Source of the DNA: JAISGQ01 sp045534445
GTDB lineage: Bacteria; Bacillota; Clostridia; Oscillospirales; Acutalibacteraceae
Direction of reading: 5' to 3'
Length of the DNA stretch: 45,082 nucleotides
Assembly: GCA_045534445.1 (NCBI GenBank)
Contig: JAZSJQ010000074.1
Span: forward strand, 1 to 45,082
Shown: positions 31,856 through 41,521 of the stretch, in pieces
Layout: every line of letters begins with the position of its first letter
Numbering within the stretch: position 1 is the first letter of the stretch
Notes under the pieces: model-generated
Database searches by the model: none
Told to the model about the DNA's origin: nothing
What the model saw: only the letters and a program-made list of their open reading frames with translations
Made by a program: the position numbers and the translations under genes

Positions 31856-34489
31856 TCAGTTTTCCTTCTTTTTGCGTGTTTTAAGTACGATGTACATACC
31901 AACAGCGCAGTAGATCATGACGTTGACAGCAACCGTTGCCATGATGCCGTTGTCGCCTGTATCGGGAGTATCGCTGTCTCCGCGAACCTCAGCCTTTACG
32001 GTGTAGGGAGCTTCAACGGTAACGATGCCGTCCTCAGCCCAATCGGTGCCGTTAAAGACATACTTGGTAAACTCCACCTTGAGGGTGTATTTTCCTGCCT
32101 TGCTCTGGGTAAAGCTTGCAGAGTAATCATCAGTGGGAGCGGTCTTGCCGCCGAAATCGCCTGAGGGATCGGCGTGGTGCCAGTTGAGAGGCACATAACG
32201 CTCATCGCCCTTGATAAATTCGCTTGTCTCATCATCAGCCCAGAAGCCGATCGCCTTAAATTTAATATCTTCGCCGACAGTATAAGTCTTGCTTTCCTTT
32301 TCAAATTCAACGGAAGGCTCGCCTGTGATAACCTCACGATAGACAGCCCATACGGTCATATCCTCGGTGACATTGGAGAAATCAGCCTCGGTCTCACCGT
32401 TCTTCTCCGTTGCCCAGAGGATAAAGCCGAAGCCCTCATGCTCGGGAGCGGCAGGAGCAGTAGCAGCATTGCCGTGCTCAACGGTGATCTCGTCTATCAC
32501 GGAATCGTCGGAGCTGTCCTTAAAGGTTACGGTGTACTTGTTAGTTTCCCAAAGTGCGTTTACGGTGAGATCTGTCTGAACGTTTGTAATATCCTTATCC
32601 CAGCCTGTAAAGTGCTTTCCTGTGACAACAGGAATGACAGAAGTATCTGCATAGGGGTCTTTTGCATCGTTGCCAATGGCAACAAGCTGCTTTTCGACCT
32701 CGGTGCCGTTGTCCATGAAGGTGACGGTGTAGCCCTTGTCATAGATGATGGTGGCAACGCTGTCGCCTGTGAAGCCTGCGTAGGTGTAAGTTCCGTTTTC
32801 TTCGTCAAACTCAGGCTCGACCTCTTCGCTGCCAACTGTGATGGATTTGATTGCGTAGCCGTCCTTGGGTTCTATAATAAGATTGCCGTCAACTACGTTG
32901 AAGAAGTTGACATCGTCTCTCTGTGCGTAGTCTGTAGCAGGAGTGAACTTTGCACTCACTGAAATCGTGTCGAGCTTTGTGTCGCCGGCAAACATATCGC
33001 TCATGTTGGTGACTTTTGATGTATCAAAGCCGCTGACATCAATGCCGGTCAATGCTGCGCAGCCGTTGAACATCTTGCTCATATTGGTGACATTTGATGT
33101 TTTGAATTTGCTGACATCAACGGCTGTCAATGCTCTGCAACTGCTAAACATACCGCTCATGTTGGTGACTTTTGATGTATCAAAGCCGCTGACATCAATA
33201 CCGGTCAATGCCATGCAGGCGCTGAACATATTGCTCATGTCGGTGACATTTGATGTTTTGAAGTTGCTTACATTAAGGCTTGTCAGCTTATTGCAGGAAG
33301 AGAACATACCTCTCATGTCGGTGACCTTGCTTGTGTCAAACTTGGTGACATCAAGGTCGGTCAGCTTCTGACAACCAGTGAACATACCACTCATGTCGGT
33401 GACATTTGATGTTTTGAAGTTGCTTACATTAAGGGGATTGAGATTGCTGCAGTTGCCGAACATCCAGTTCATGTTGGTGACATTTGAAGTGTCAAAGTTG
33501 GTGACATCAAGGCTTGTCAACTTCTGGCAACCAGTGAACATACAGCACATGTCGGTGACTTTTGAAGTGTCAAAGTTGCTGACATCAAGAGTGGTCAGAC
33601 CATTGCAGTTGCCGAACATATATCTCATGTTGGTGACATTGCTTGTGTCAAAATTGGTAACATCAAGGCTCGTCAGTGCTCTGCAACTGCTAAACATACT
33701 GCCCATGTCGGTGACCTTTGATGTGTCAAAGCCGCTGACATCAAGGGTGGTCAATGATGAGCAGTTCTCGAACATGGAATTCATACTGGTGGCATTGGTT
33801 GTGTCAAAGCCACTGACATCAAGAGTGGTCAATGATGAGCAGTAGTTGAACATTCCGTTGAGATTTGTTGCATTGGAGATATCAAGACCGCTGAGGTCTA
33901 TAGAGGTGCAGTTCTTCATTCCGCCGAAAAGACGGGATGCATTGCTGTTGGTGCTGACGCCATCCTCAACAACAACGCTTGTTACGTCTGCACGGTAATC
34001 GTACCACGGCCAGAAGCTTTCCATGCCGTTGCCGTTGGCAAGGGTTCCGCTTACGCCATCAGTGGGCTTTATGGTCAGAACGCCCTCTGCATCAATAACC
34101 CATGAGCAGGTGCCGCTGGTACCCTCGGCAATATTGGCCGCCTTGAGGCTTTCGCTCTTGCTCTGCTTTAGGATATCGCTCTCGCTGATATCACTATTGC
34201 TTGCAGGAGTTTTTTTCGAAAGATCACTTGCCGAGGCAGTAACCTTTACAATATCGCTTGCCGAAGCAACGATCTTCTCTTCATCGGCCTGCTTGCTCTG
34301 CACGGTCTTTCTGTCGCTTGCGCTTACGCTCACGGCAATATCGCTGCCGCTTTCCTCACTTGCGGCAGTTGCCCGTGTGCTGACAGGCACAACAGCCGCA
34401 ACTGAAATAACTATGCCGAGGCACAATGCAAGCGCAATGATGCTTTTTGCATATTTTCTGAAACAGTCCTTCACTTTCAAAAGGTTCAT
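31856..34489 (-). CDS. BspA-like (DUF285) repeat surface protein
   Basis: 877 residues, secreted and membrane-anchored. Signal segment near residues 15-40, then a Ser/Asp-rich linker (SASD repeats). About thirteen 26-residue DUF285/BspA-type repeats follow (pattern MFxxCxxLTxLDVSxFDTSxVTNM), then two Listeria-Bacteroides-type beta repeats (YTVTFKDSSDDSVID), an Ig-like domain, and a C-terminal xPDTG-like motif (TPDTGD) before a membrane helix and KTRKKKEN tail. The motif is a weak LPxTG variant, so sortase attachment is uncertain. ATG 34489 follows GAGAGGGG. Likely adhesin. Confidence 0.87.
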   Translation of the reverse strand: MNLLKVKDCFRKYAKSIIALALCLGIVISVAAVVPVSTRATAASEESGSDIAVSVSASDRKTVQSKQADEEKIVASASDIVKVTASASDLSKKTPASNSDISESDILKQSKSESLKAANIAEGTSGTCSWVIDAEGVLTIKPTDGVSGTLANGNGMESFWPWYDYRADVTSVVVEDGVSTNSNASRLFGGMKNCTSIDLSGLDISNATNLNGMFNYCSSLTTLDVSGFDTTNATSMNSMFENCSSLTTLDVSGFDTSKVTDMGSMFSSCRALTSLDVTNFDTSNVTNMRYMFGNCNGLTTLDVSNFDTSKVTDMCCMFTGCQKLTSLDVTNFDTSNVTNMNWMFGNCSNLNPLNVSNFKTSNVTDMSGMFTGCQKLTDLDVTKFDTSKVTDMRGMFSSCNKLTSLNVSNFKTSNVTDMSNMFSACMALTGIDVSGFDTSKVTNMSGMFSSCRALTAVDVSKFKTSNVTNMSKMFNGCAALTGIDVSGFDTSKVTNMSDMFAGDTKLDTISVSAKFTPATDYAQRDDVNFFNVVDGNLIIEPKDGYAIKSITVGSEEVEPEFDEENGTYTYAGFTGDSVATIIYDKGYTVTFMDNGTEVEKQLVAIGNDAKDPYADTSVIPVVTGKHFTGWDKDITNVQTDLTVNALWETNKYTVTFKDSSDDSVIDEITVEHGNAATAPAAPEHEGFGFILWATEKNGETEADFSNVTEDMTVWAVYREVITGEPSVEFEKESKTYTVGEDIKFKAIGFWADDETSEFIKGDERYVPLNWHHADPSGDFGGKTAPTDDYSASFTQSKAGKYTLKVEFTKYVFNGTDWAEDGIVTVEAPYTVKAEVRGDSDTPDTGDNGIMATVAVNVMIYCAVGMYIVLKTRKKKEN
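32970..33925 (-). repeat. 78-nt coding tandem repeat array
   Basis: Roughly 13 units of 78 nt encode the 26-residue surface repeats; AACAT-marked boundaries at 33069 and 33147 show the period. Some units are near-identical at DNA level, suggesting recent recombination between them. Confidence 0.85.
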
Positions 34490-34532
34490 AATGACCCCTC
34501 TCCAATCCTTTTGCGGATTTTTCACAGTAATC

Positions 34533-34562
34533 GGTTACAACCCACAACGTATTGCTGTAACC
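34533..34562 (-). promoter_or_regulatory. Inverted repeat at the transcription start of the surface-protein gene
   Basis: GGTTACA (34533-34539) / TGTAACC (34556-34562), a 7-bp dyad spaced by 16 nt, covering the expected +1 position. Possible repressor site. Confidence 0.45.
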
Positions 34563-34565
34563 ATA

Positions 34566-34595
34566 ATTATATCGCTTTTGCACCTTCTTCGTCAA
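34566..34595 (-). promoter_or_regulatory. Promoter of the BspA-like gene
   Basis: Minus strand TTGACG (34595-34590), an 18-bp spacer and TATAAT (34571-34566), giving a leader of about 70 nt. Confidence 0.78.
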
Positions 34596-34718
34596 CACTT
34601 TTCTATCAGCAAATCTCACGAATTCGCCTGTCCTTTTTTGTGCTTTTGCACATTCGGATAAAGATTTTTCGCCTTTTCCGAAAACGATTTCTCTCACTCA
34701 TCATATCATACAGAAAGC

Positions 34719-34749
34719 AAAAAAGAGCATCATTTCGATGCTCTTTTTT
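34719..34749 (-). terminator. Terminator of the ABC exporter operon
   Basis: A 13-bp stem (A-tract plus GAGCATC pairing with GATGCTC plus T-tract) with a 5-nt loop, just after the permease stop codon. Confidence 0.9.
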
Positions 34750-34754
34750 GTTTA

Positions 34755-36017
34755 TCATTTATTCCGCATAAGTCTTGCTATTTCGGAAAGCTTCGGGGTC
34801 TTGCCGTAAAGCAATGTTCCCATTCTGTACACCTTTGATGCGATCAGGGCAACCACCGCACAGGCACAGCCCTGTATCAGCAGAGATATTATTACCTCCC
34901 CGTGAGGAACCTCCTCCACTGCCATGCGCACCGTCATTACCATGGGCGACCAGAAGGGAATGAAGGAACACACTCTTGCAAAGTCGCTTACACCCCCCGA
35001 AGATGACATCATAACAGCGATGAAATAGCCTATCATAAAAACCGTTGTGGGCAGTCCCATAAGTGCCGACAAGTCTTCAACCTGATTTACCACCGAGCCC
35101 AGAGCGCCATAAACGAAAGCGATCAGCAGGAAGCCGAGAGCGAAATACGCTATGAGATAAAGCACGTCTGCTGCACTGAGAGTCATCACCATGCTGAGCA
35201 CCGCACTGATGGCAGGCGAAGCACCCGCGCCCACAGCCGCGATCGCCGCCGCACTTAGGGCAAATACGCTTATCTGAACGATCGCCGCCGCACCTGTTCC
35301 CAGCACCTTACCCATAAGAAGGGAACGGGGCGAAGCGCTTGTCACAAGAAGCTCCATGGTTCTTGTGCTTTTTTCCGTTGCAACATTTGTTGCAACAAGC
35401 TGTCCGTAAAGAGTAATGCATATAAACATCATTATCATTACAAAAAAGCTTACGATGAATCCTGCAAATGCCACTTCTCCTACCGGGTGGTGATCCACGG
35501 CAACATCATTGGTTACAAGGATAAGCGCGGCATCATTTTCGTCAACGCCCTTCTCCTCAAGAAGCTCAAGGCGTCGGAGCATAAGGAGATTTTCAGTCAC
35601 TGCCTCCTCAATGCTTTCGCCGTAAAGAGAGGTCTTTTCATAAAGCGCAAAGGAAAATCCGCCGTCCTCCCTTCTCGACAGAACAACTACGGAGTTGTAC
35701 TCACCGCTTTCGACAAGGTTCGTATACCCTGCCTCGTCGGTACTTTCTATCAGATTTGCGCCGATGAGATTGGCAAGCTTCTCGCCCGTGTCTCCGCCTG
35801 TAAGGTCAGCTACCGCCACATCACTGTCACTCGGGTCGGATACGGGACCTACCTCCGTCTCAGGGCCTGATCCTCCGCCGTCGTCAAGGGCAATAAATCC
35901 CACACATATGCACATGACAGCCAGAATCACCGCAAGTATAACGGATATTATCTTAAAGGATTTGCTCTTTACAGTCTCCTTGAATTCATGAGCAAAAACA
36001 ATTGAGAATCTGTTCAT
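34755..36017 (-). CDS. ABC-2-type exporter permease (NatB-like)
   Basis: 420 residues. A first membrane helix near residues 23-43, an outside domain of about 150 residues, then roughly five membrane segments from about residue 180. The stretch TLYGQLVATNVATEKSTRTMELLVTSASPRSLLMGKVLG is typical of NatB-type permeases. Its ATG overlaps the ATPase stop (36014-36017). Likely exports ions or a small toxic compound; substrate not evident. Confidence 0.88.
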   Translation of the reverse strand: MNRFSIVFAHEFKETVKSKSFKIISVILAVILAVMCICVGFIALDDGGGSGPETEVGPVSDPSDSDVAVADLTGGDTGEKLANLIGANLIESTDEAGYTNLVESGEYNSVVVLSRREDGGFSFALYEKTSLYGESIEEAVTENLLMLRRLELLEEKGVDENDAALILVTNDVAVDHHPVGEVAFAGFIVSFFVMIMMFICITLYGQLVATNVATEKSTRTMELLVTSASPRSLLMGKVLGTGAAAIVQISVFALSAAAIAAVGAGASPAISAVLSMVMTLSAADVLYLIAYFALGFLLIAFVYGALGSVVNQVEDLSALMGLPTTVFMIGYFIAVMMSSSGGVSDFARVCSFIPFWSPMVMTVRMAVEEVPHGEVIISLLIQGCACAVVALIASKVYRMGTLLYGKTPKLSEIARLMRNK

Positions 36018-36949
36018 ACTTCAGCCCCCTCCTTTGCTCCTGCCTTCTCAACAAATATATCCTCAAGGCTGGGCTCAACTATGTGAGCATCAAGCACCTG
36101 AGCGCCCGAATACAGCACTCTGCACATTGCCTGCGTGGGGTCAGTCCCCTCAGAAAGTGTGATGACCGCGCCTTTTTTCGTTATCTCAAGAGCGCCTGAC
36201 GCAAGGGCGGCATTCCTGAATTTCGGATCGTCATATGCATCGCCGTCAAGAACGATGCACACTCTGTTTCTCGGATATGCTCTCTTTATTTCGGAAAGCC
36301 TTCCGTCCAGAACCACCTTGCCTTTTTCTATCATGGCGATGTTTTCACAGAAATCCTCCACCGCAGCCATCTGATGGGAGGAGAATATGACCAGCGCACC
36401 GCGCTCGGACTGCTCCGCAATTATCTGCTTGAGCTGTCCCGCATTGACAGGGTCAAGCCCCGAAAAGGGTTCGTCAAGAATTATAACCTCAGGCTCTCCC
36501 AGCAGAGCAACTCCAAGCTGTATCTTCTGCTGATTGCCCTTCGAAAGGGTCTCAAGCCTGTTTTTCGCATACTCCTTCATTTCCAGCCGCTCGATAAGCT
36601 CATGGGCGGAGCTTTTTGCCGCAGACCTTGAAAGCCCTCGCAGCCTTCCGAAATAGATCATCTGCTCCTCCACCGTCAGCTTACGGTAAAGACCGCGCTC
36701 CTCGGGCAGATATCCGAATCTTGCGTTTTTTCTCAAAATCGGCTTTCCGTCAAGCAGAACCTCACCGCTGTCAGGAGGAAACACACCCATTATTATGCGC
36801 ATAACGGTGGTCTTGCCTGCACCGTTTCTTCCCAGCAAGCCCAGAGGCGAGCCGCTCTGCGCGGTAAAGGAAACGTCCTGCAGTGCCTGCTTTTTTCCGC
36901 CGTCAGGCAGAGAAAAGCTCTTGTTCAGATTTCTGACAATAAGCTCCAA
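36014..36949 (-). CDS. ABC exporter ATP-binding protein (NatA-like)
   Basis: 311 residues. Walker A GRNGAGKT at 40-47, signature LSKGNQQKIQLG, Walker B VIILDEPFSGLDP, and the switch histidine in SSHQM. The extended C-terminal ~90 residues are normal for NatA-like subunits. Starts with TTG 36949, with AGGAG about 9 nt upstream. First of two genes with a clear promoter. Confidence 0.93.
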   Translation of the reverse strand: MELIVRNLNKSFSLPDGGKKQALQDVSFTAQSGSPLGLLGRNGAGKTTVMRIIMGVFPPDSGEVLLDGKPILRKNARFGYLPEERGLYRKLTVEEQMIYFGRLRGLSRSAAKSSAHELIERLEMKEYAKNRLETLSKGNQQKIQLGVALLGEPEVIILDEPFSGLDPVNAGQLKQIIAEQSERGALVIFSSHQMAAVEDFCENIAMIEKGKVVLDGRLSEIKRAYPRNRVCIVLDGDAYDDPKFRNAALASGALEITKKGAVITLSEGTDPTQAMCRVLYSGAQVLDAHIVEPSLEDIFVEKAGAKEGAEV

Positions 36950-37001
36950 ACCTTTTCACTCCTCAAAAAGCATGAAATATTTTGTATCATTTGCTCAATG
37001 A

Positions 37002-37030
37002 GATTATATACCAAAAGCACCGAGAAATCA
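37002..37030 (-). promoter_or_regulatory. Promoter of the ABC exporter operon
   Basis: Minus strand TTGATT (37030-37025), a 17-bp spacer and TATAAT (37007-37002). Confidence 0.78.
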
Positions 37031-37263
37031 ATAACACCGCATTTTTCGGTGCTTTTATCGCTTGAATATAGAAACTATTTATTTTTTGCATATGTGACAA
37101 TTATACTCTTTGTGTTTTGCTTACGCAAAAATGTTTTTATACAATATGCATAAATTTTACCGCTTTTTGAATTGTAACAAACCAATCAGATGTGATGACA
37201 AAAACGGCTTAACACAAGGAAATTTTACCTCTTTAGGCAACTTGCTGATTTCATTCATTTCTA

Positions 37264-37292
37264 TTGCCTTTTCTTTTGCATTGTGCTATAAT
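37264..37292 (+). promoter_or_regulatory. Promoter of glgP with TGTGC extension
   Basis: TTGCCT (37264-37269), a 17-bp spacer and TATAAT (37287-37292), preceded by TGTGC (extended -10 TGnTATAAT). Confidence 0.82.
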
Positions 37293-37338
37293 GCACACAC
37301 AAACAATAATGTTTCAGCCACATATCGGAGGTAATCAA

Positions 37339-39753
37339 ATGGCCACTATCACCGCGGCACAGTTCAAAGCACTTATCGATCAGAAGCTTTCCCACAACTT
37401 CGGTCTCGCTGCAGAGGAGGCAGATGAAGAGCACGTATACAAAGCGGTCATCCTTGTAGTCCGCGACATGCTCTATGAGGCACGCAAGAACTTTTCCACA
37501 GAAACAGAAAAAAAGAACGGCAAGAGAATCTACTATCTCTGCATGGAATTCCTCATGGGTCGTTCTCTCCGCAACAATCTTTATAACCTCGGCATCGAGA
37601 AGGTAGTTGAGAAGGTTCTTCCCAAGTACCACACCACACTTTCCAAAATCTACGACTTCGAGCCTGATGCAGGTCTCGGCAACGGCGGTCTCGGCAGACT
37701 CGCCGCCTGCTTCCTCGACGGCATGGCAACAGAAGGCTATCTCGGCATGGGTTATTCCCTCCGCTACGAATTCGGCATCTTCTCCCAGAAGATCGTTGAC
37801 GGCTGGCAGACCGAGCTTCCCGACTTCTGGCTTCCCGGCGGCGAGACATGGATGATTCCTCACCGCGAGGACGCTCTCGACATCAACTTCGGCGGCTGGA
37901 TCGAAGAGGTGTGGGAGGACGAATACCACCACGCAAAGCACGTTGGCTACAACTCCATCAAGGCTGTCCCCTATGACCTCATGTGTGCAGGCGTAGGAGG
38001 AAAGGGAGTTTCAACTCTCCGTCTCTGGGCTGCTGAATGTCCCGAGTTTGACATGAAGAGCTTCAACGACGGCAACTATATGCGTTCCATCGAGCAGAAT
38101 GCCATGGCAGAAATGCTCACTAAAGTACTTTATCCCGGCGACAACCATCACGAGGGCAAGAGTCTGCGTCTTTCCCAGCAGTATTTCCTTGTTTCCTCCT
38201 CCATTCAGGATATAATCAAGCGTCACCTGCGTCGTCACCGCACTCTTGAGAACTTCGCAGAGCTGACCGCTATCCATATCAACGACACCCATCCCGCTCT
38301 TGCAATTCCCGAGCTTATGAGAATCCTCATGGACGAGTGCGGTTTTGCATGGGAAGAGGCATACGACATCACCGCCAAGGTTATGGCATATACCAACCAC
38401 ACCGTCATGAAGGAAGCACTGGAGTGCTGGAGCATCGACCTCTTCAAGGGTCGTCTCCCCAGAATCTACCAGATCGTCTGCGAGATCAACCGCCGCTTCT
38501 GCGAGGAAGTTCTCGAAAAGACCAACGACCAGGCACTTGTTGACCGTGTTTCCATCGTTCACGACGGCTATGTCAAGATGGCAAACCTCTGTGTTGCCTG
38601 CTGCCACCATGTAAACGGTGTTTCCGCTCTCCACAGTGAGATCATCAAGCAGGACGTTTTCGCAGACTTCTACCGCATTTTCCCCGAGAAGTTCACCAAC
38701 GTCACCAACGGTATCGCACACCGTCGCTGGCTCTGCCAGTCCAACCCCGGTCTCAACGATATGCTCACCGAGCTTATCGGCAAGGGCTTTATCACCGATG
38801 CTTCCGAGCTCAAGAAGTTTGAGGCATTCAAGGACGACAAGGCAGTGCTTGACCGTCTCTCCGCAATAAAGAGAGAAAACAAGTGTGTTCTTGCAGATTA
38901 TATAAAGAAGAATAATGGAATTATAGTTGACCCTGATTCTATTTTCGACGTTCAGGTAAAGCGTCTCCATGAGTATAAGAGACAGCACCTCAATGCACTG
39001 CATATCCTCGCAGAGTACCAGTGGCTGCTTGAGAACCCCAACGCTGACTTTGTTCCCAAGACCTATATCTTCGGCGCCAAGGCAGCTTCCGGCTACTTCA
39101 TGGCAAAGCAGATCATCCGCTTTATCTGCAACCTTGCAAACACCATTAACAACGATCCTCGAGTAAAGGATAAGCTCAAGGTCGTATTCCTTGAAAACTA
39201 CCGTGTAACCGTTGCTGAAATGCTCATGCCTGCTTCCGACATAAGCGAGCAGATCTCCCTTGCAGGTACCGAGGCATCGGGTACAGGCAACATGAAGTTT
39301 ATGATAAACGGCGCTGTCACCCTCGGCACCGAGGACGGCGCAAACGTTGAGATACATCAGGCTGTAGGCGATGATAACATCATCATCTTCGGTATGAGCA
39401 CTCCTGAGGCAGCAGCTCTCAAGAGAATCTACCATCCCGGCAGCTATTACAATAACAACGCAATGCTCAGAAATGCGATCGATGCACTTTCCAGAGGCTT
39501 CGGCGGCATCTCCTTCGGCGATATCGCAAACAATCTGCTCACCCACGACCCCTACATGGTCATGGCAGACTTTGCTGATTACTGCCGCGCTCAGAATGAT
39601 GCATCCGCGCTCTATGCCGACCGCGACAAGTGGAACCGCATGAGTCTTATGAATATTGCAAATGCAGGCATTTTCGCATCCGACCGTTCCATTCGCGACT
39701 ACGCAAACGGCATCTGGGATGCAAAGCCCCTTTCCAAGCTCGGCAAGAACTGA
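37339..39753 (+). CDS. glgP: Glycogen/maltodextrin phosphorylase
   Basis: 804 residues, GT35 family, releasing glucose-1-phosphate from alpha-1,4-glucans. Conserved regions: YLCMEFLMGRSLRNNLYNLG near the start, GNGGLGRLAACFLDG, QVKRLHEYKRQHLN, and the PLP lysine K653 in GTGNMKFMINGAVTLGTEDG. The ATG at 37339 follows CGGAGGT; the open frame upstream spans the promoter and is excluded. No other glycogen genes adjoin it; pyruvate kinase follows behind a terminator. Confidence 0.96.
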   Translation: MATITAAQFKALIDQKLSHNFGLAAEEADEEHVYKAVILVVRDMLYEARKNFSTETEKKNGKRIYYLCMEFLMGRSLRNNLYNLGIEKVVEKVLPKYHTTLSKIYDFEPDAGLGNGGLGRLAACFLDGMATEGYLGMGYSLRYEFGIFSQKIVDGWQTELPDFWLPGGETWMIPHREDALDINFGGWIEEVWEDEYHHAKHVGYNSIKAVPYDLMCAGVGGKGVSTLRLWAAECPEFDMKSFNDGNYMRSIEQNAMAEMLTKVLYPGDNHHEGKSLRLSQQYFLVSSSIQDIIKRHLRRHRTLENFAELTAIHINDTHPALAIPELMRILMDECGFAWEEAYDITAKVMAYTNHTVMKEALECWSIDLFKGRLPRIYQIVCEINRRFCEEVLEKTNDQALVDRVSIVHDGYVKMANLCVACCHHVNGVSALHSEIIKQDVFADFYRIFPEKFTNVTNGIAHRRWLCQSNPGLNDMLTELIGKGFITDASELKKFEAFKDDKAVLDRLSAIKRENKCVLADYIKKNNGIIVDPDSIFDVQVKRLHEYKRQHLNALHILAEYQWLLENPNADFVPKTYIFGAKAASGYFMAKQIIRFICNLANTINNDPRVKDKLKVVFLENYRVTVAEMLMPASDISEQISLAGTEASGTGNMKFMINGAVTLGTEDGANVEIHQAVGDDNIIIFGMSTPEAAALKRIYHPGSYYNNNAMLRNAIDALSRGFGGISFGDIANNLLTHDPYMVMADFADYCRAQNDASALYADRDKWNRMSLMNIANAGIFASDRSIRDYANGIWDAKPLSKLGKN

Positions 39754-39780
39754 TTCTTGCCCCTAAATTCGGTTGCCGTT

Positions 39781-39855
39781 CGTGCCCTCTCCCCTTATCA
39801 GGGGCACGAATTGGTGATATGTGGCTGGCGTGGCAGGTCAAAAGCCTGCCACGCC
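39781..39855. repeat. Intergenic inverted repeats downstream of glgP
   Basis: CGTGCCC/GGGCACG (39781-39787/39802-39808) and the 11-bp GGCGTGGCAGG/CCTGCCACGCC (39827-39837/39845-39855). Style resembles the hairpin units after aroB and argC but the sequence differs. Confidence 0.55.
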
Positions 39856-39878
39856 TAAAACCCACTTTCAGATTATCG

Positions 39879-39910
39879 ACACACCGCAAAATGCGGTGTG
39901 TTTTTGTTTT
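39879..39910 (+). terminator. Terminator of glgP
   Basis: 10-bp stem ACACACCGCA/TGCGGTGTGT with AAA loop, then TTTTGTTTTT. Confidence 0.9.
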
Positions 39911-39975
39911 TGTCCAATATGCACATTAAAATGGTTCGGAAAAGTACAATATCACTGTGTACTTTCGCGGCACAA

Positions 39976-39986
39976 TGTGCTATACT
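39976..39986 (+). promoter_or_regulatory. Extended -10 promoter of pyk
   Basis: TGTGC directly before TATACT (39981-39986). The -35 position (TGTACT) is poor, so the TG extension probably matters. Confidence 0.6.
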
Positions 39987-40050
39987 ATATCTTAGAGAAA
40001 TTTGGGCTGTTTTTCACAGCACCGCTTAAATAAATGAGGTATACAAACAA

Positions 40051-41484
40051 ATGAGAAGAACAAAAATCATCTGCACTCTGGGCCCTGCAAGCTCCGGAGA
40101 AGAAATGATCGCAAAGCTCCTTAATGCAGGCATGAACGTTATGCGTCTGAACTTTTCACACGGCGAGCATAAGGAGCATAAAAAGACCATCGAACGTTTT
40201 CGCAAGGTACGCGATGAGCTGGGTGTCCCTGCCGCAGTACTGCTTGACACAAAGGGTCCTGAGATCCGCCTTAAGCAGTTTGAAAACGGCAGTGCCGAAA
40301 TAGTTGCCGGCGGCACTTTCATCCTCACCAGCAAGGATGTTATAGGCAACAGCGAGAGAGCCTCCGTCTCATGGGCTCCCTTCCCCGGCTGTCTCCATGA
40401 AGGCGACCGCATAGTTATTGACGACGGCAGGATCGTACTGCGCGTCCGCGAGGCAAACAAGATTGAAGCTGTCTGTGATGTTGTGACAGGCGGTGTTCTC
40501 AAGGACAAAAAAAGCGTAAATGTCCCCAACGTAAGCCTCCCCATGGATTATCTCAGCGATGATGACCGAATGGATCTTCTTTTCGGCATCAAGCAGGAGG
40601 TCGATTTTGTCGCAGCTTCCTTCGTCCGCTGCGCCGACGATGTCAGAGAAATGCGCGCCTTTCTCCGCGCCAACGGCGGCAAGAACATAAAGGTTATCTC
40701 CAAAATAGAAAACAGCGAGGGTGTCCGCAACTTTGAAGAGATCCTTGCCCTTTCCGACGGCATCATGGTTGCACGAGGCGACCTTGGTGTTGAAGTTCCC
40801 TTCGAGGAGCTTCCCGGTCTCCAGAAGAAGTTTATCCACAGCTGCTACAGCGCAGGCAAGATGGTAATCACCGCAACCCAGATGCTCGAATCCATGATAA
40901 CCAATCCCACCCCCACAAGAGCAGAGATCACCGACGTTGCCAACGCTGTATTTGACGGCACAAGTGCGGTAATGCTCTCAGGTGAAAGTGCTGTCGGTGC
41001 ATATCCCGAGGAGGCAGTAAAGACCCTTGCCCGTATATGCACACAGGCAGAAAACGATGCCTTCAGAATGAAGATGTACAAAACCCTTGCCTTCCAGAAG
41101 GGCGACAAGGACGATATTACAAATGCAGTCTGCGATGCAGCCTGCATCACAGCACGCGACCTTTCCTGTGCGGCTATAATTGCCGTAACCCAGTCCGGCG
41201 GCACTGCCAGAAACGTTTCAAAGTACCGTCCCGAGACTCCCATTGTCGCGGCCACCCCCGAAAAGAGGACCTTCCATCAGCTTGCCCTCTCCTGGGGTGT
41301 ATTCCCTGTAATGACCAAATACCAGCGCACATCTGACGATCTGCTTTCCCATGCAGCCGAATGCGCAAAGAAAGCAGGCTTTGTCAAGGACGGCGACTGC
41401 GTTGTAACGGTTGCCGGCATTCCTCTCGCCACTACAGGCAGCACAAACCTTCTCAAAGTTCAGATAGTAGGCGAAAAGAACTGA
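40051..41484 (+). CDS. pyk: Pyruvate kinase
   Basis: 477 residues; converts phosphoenolpyruvate and ADP to pyruvate and ATP. Conserved: TKIICTLGPAS at the start, MNVMRLNFSHG, LLDTKGPEIR, KIENSEGVRNFEEI, ARGDLGVEVPFEEL and the active-site stretch ITATQMLESMI. The C-terminal PEP-utiliser-like extra domain of many Bacilli enzymes is absent. Regulatory C-domain present (SGGTARNVSKYRP). It lies 37 nt upstream of a GGDEF gene, probably in one transcript. Confidence 0.96.
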   Translation: MRRTKIICTLGPASSGEEMIAKLLNAGMNVMRLNFSHGEHKEHKKTIERFRKVRDELGVPAAVLLDTKGPEIRLKQFENGSAEIVAGGTFILTSKDVIGNSERASVSWAPFPGCLHEGDRIVIDDGRIVLRVREANKIEAVCDVVTGGVLKDKKSVNVPNVSLPMDYLSDDDRMDLLFGIKQEVDFVAASFVRCADDVREMRAFLRANGGKNIKVISKIENSEGVRNFEEILALSDGIMVARGDLGVEVPFEELPGLQKKFIHSCYSAGKMVITATQMLESMITNPTPTRAEITDVANAVFDGTSAVMLSGESAVGAYPEEAVKTLARICTQAENDAFRMKMYKTLAFQKGDKDDITNAVCDAACITARDLSCAAIIAVTQSGGTARNVSKYRPETPIVAATPEKRTFHQLALSWGVFPVMTKYQRTSDDLLSHAAECAKKAGFVKDGDCVVTVAGIPLATTGSTNLLKVQIVGEKN

Positions 41485-41521
41485 CTTTAATCCCATCAAT
41501 TCCACAAAAGGAGTCGATACC

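Larger units (their letters stand above)
36950..37338. other. Intergenic region between ABC operon and glgP
   Basis: 389 nt, strongly AT-rich. It holds the divergent ABC and glgP promoters. A plus-strand open frame (37110-37334) overlaps the glgP promoter, lacks a ribosome-binding site, and is not considered a gene. Nothing else is recognised. Confidence 0.6.

Noticed and set aside
32174..33845. Plus-strand open frames opposite the surface-protein repeats
   Set aside because: Their periodic leucine/valine-rich products are the complement of the 78-nt repeats.
32970..33925. Regular repeats considered as a CRISPR array
   Set aside because: The period is 78 nt without unique spacers, and the units encode the 26-residue surface repeats in frame.
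37110..37334. Possible 74-codon gene before glgP
   Set aside because: It runs through the glgP promoter, lacks a ribosome-binding site and its product has no recognisable features.
38011..39546. 511-codon open frame antisense to glgP
   Set aside because: A shadow of the strongly biased codon use of glgP; its protein is repetitive in composition, has no ribosome-binding site and resembles no family.
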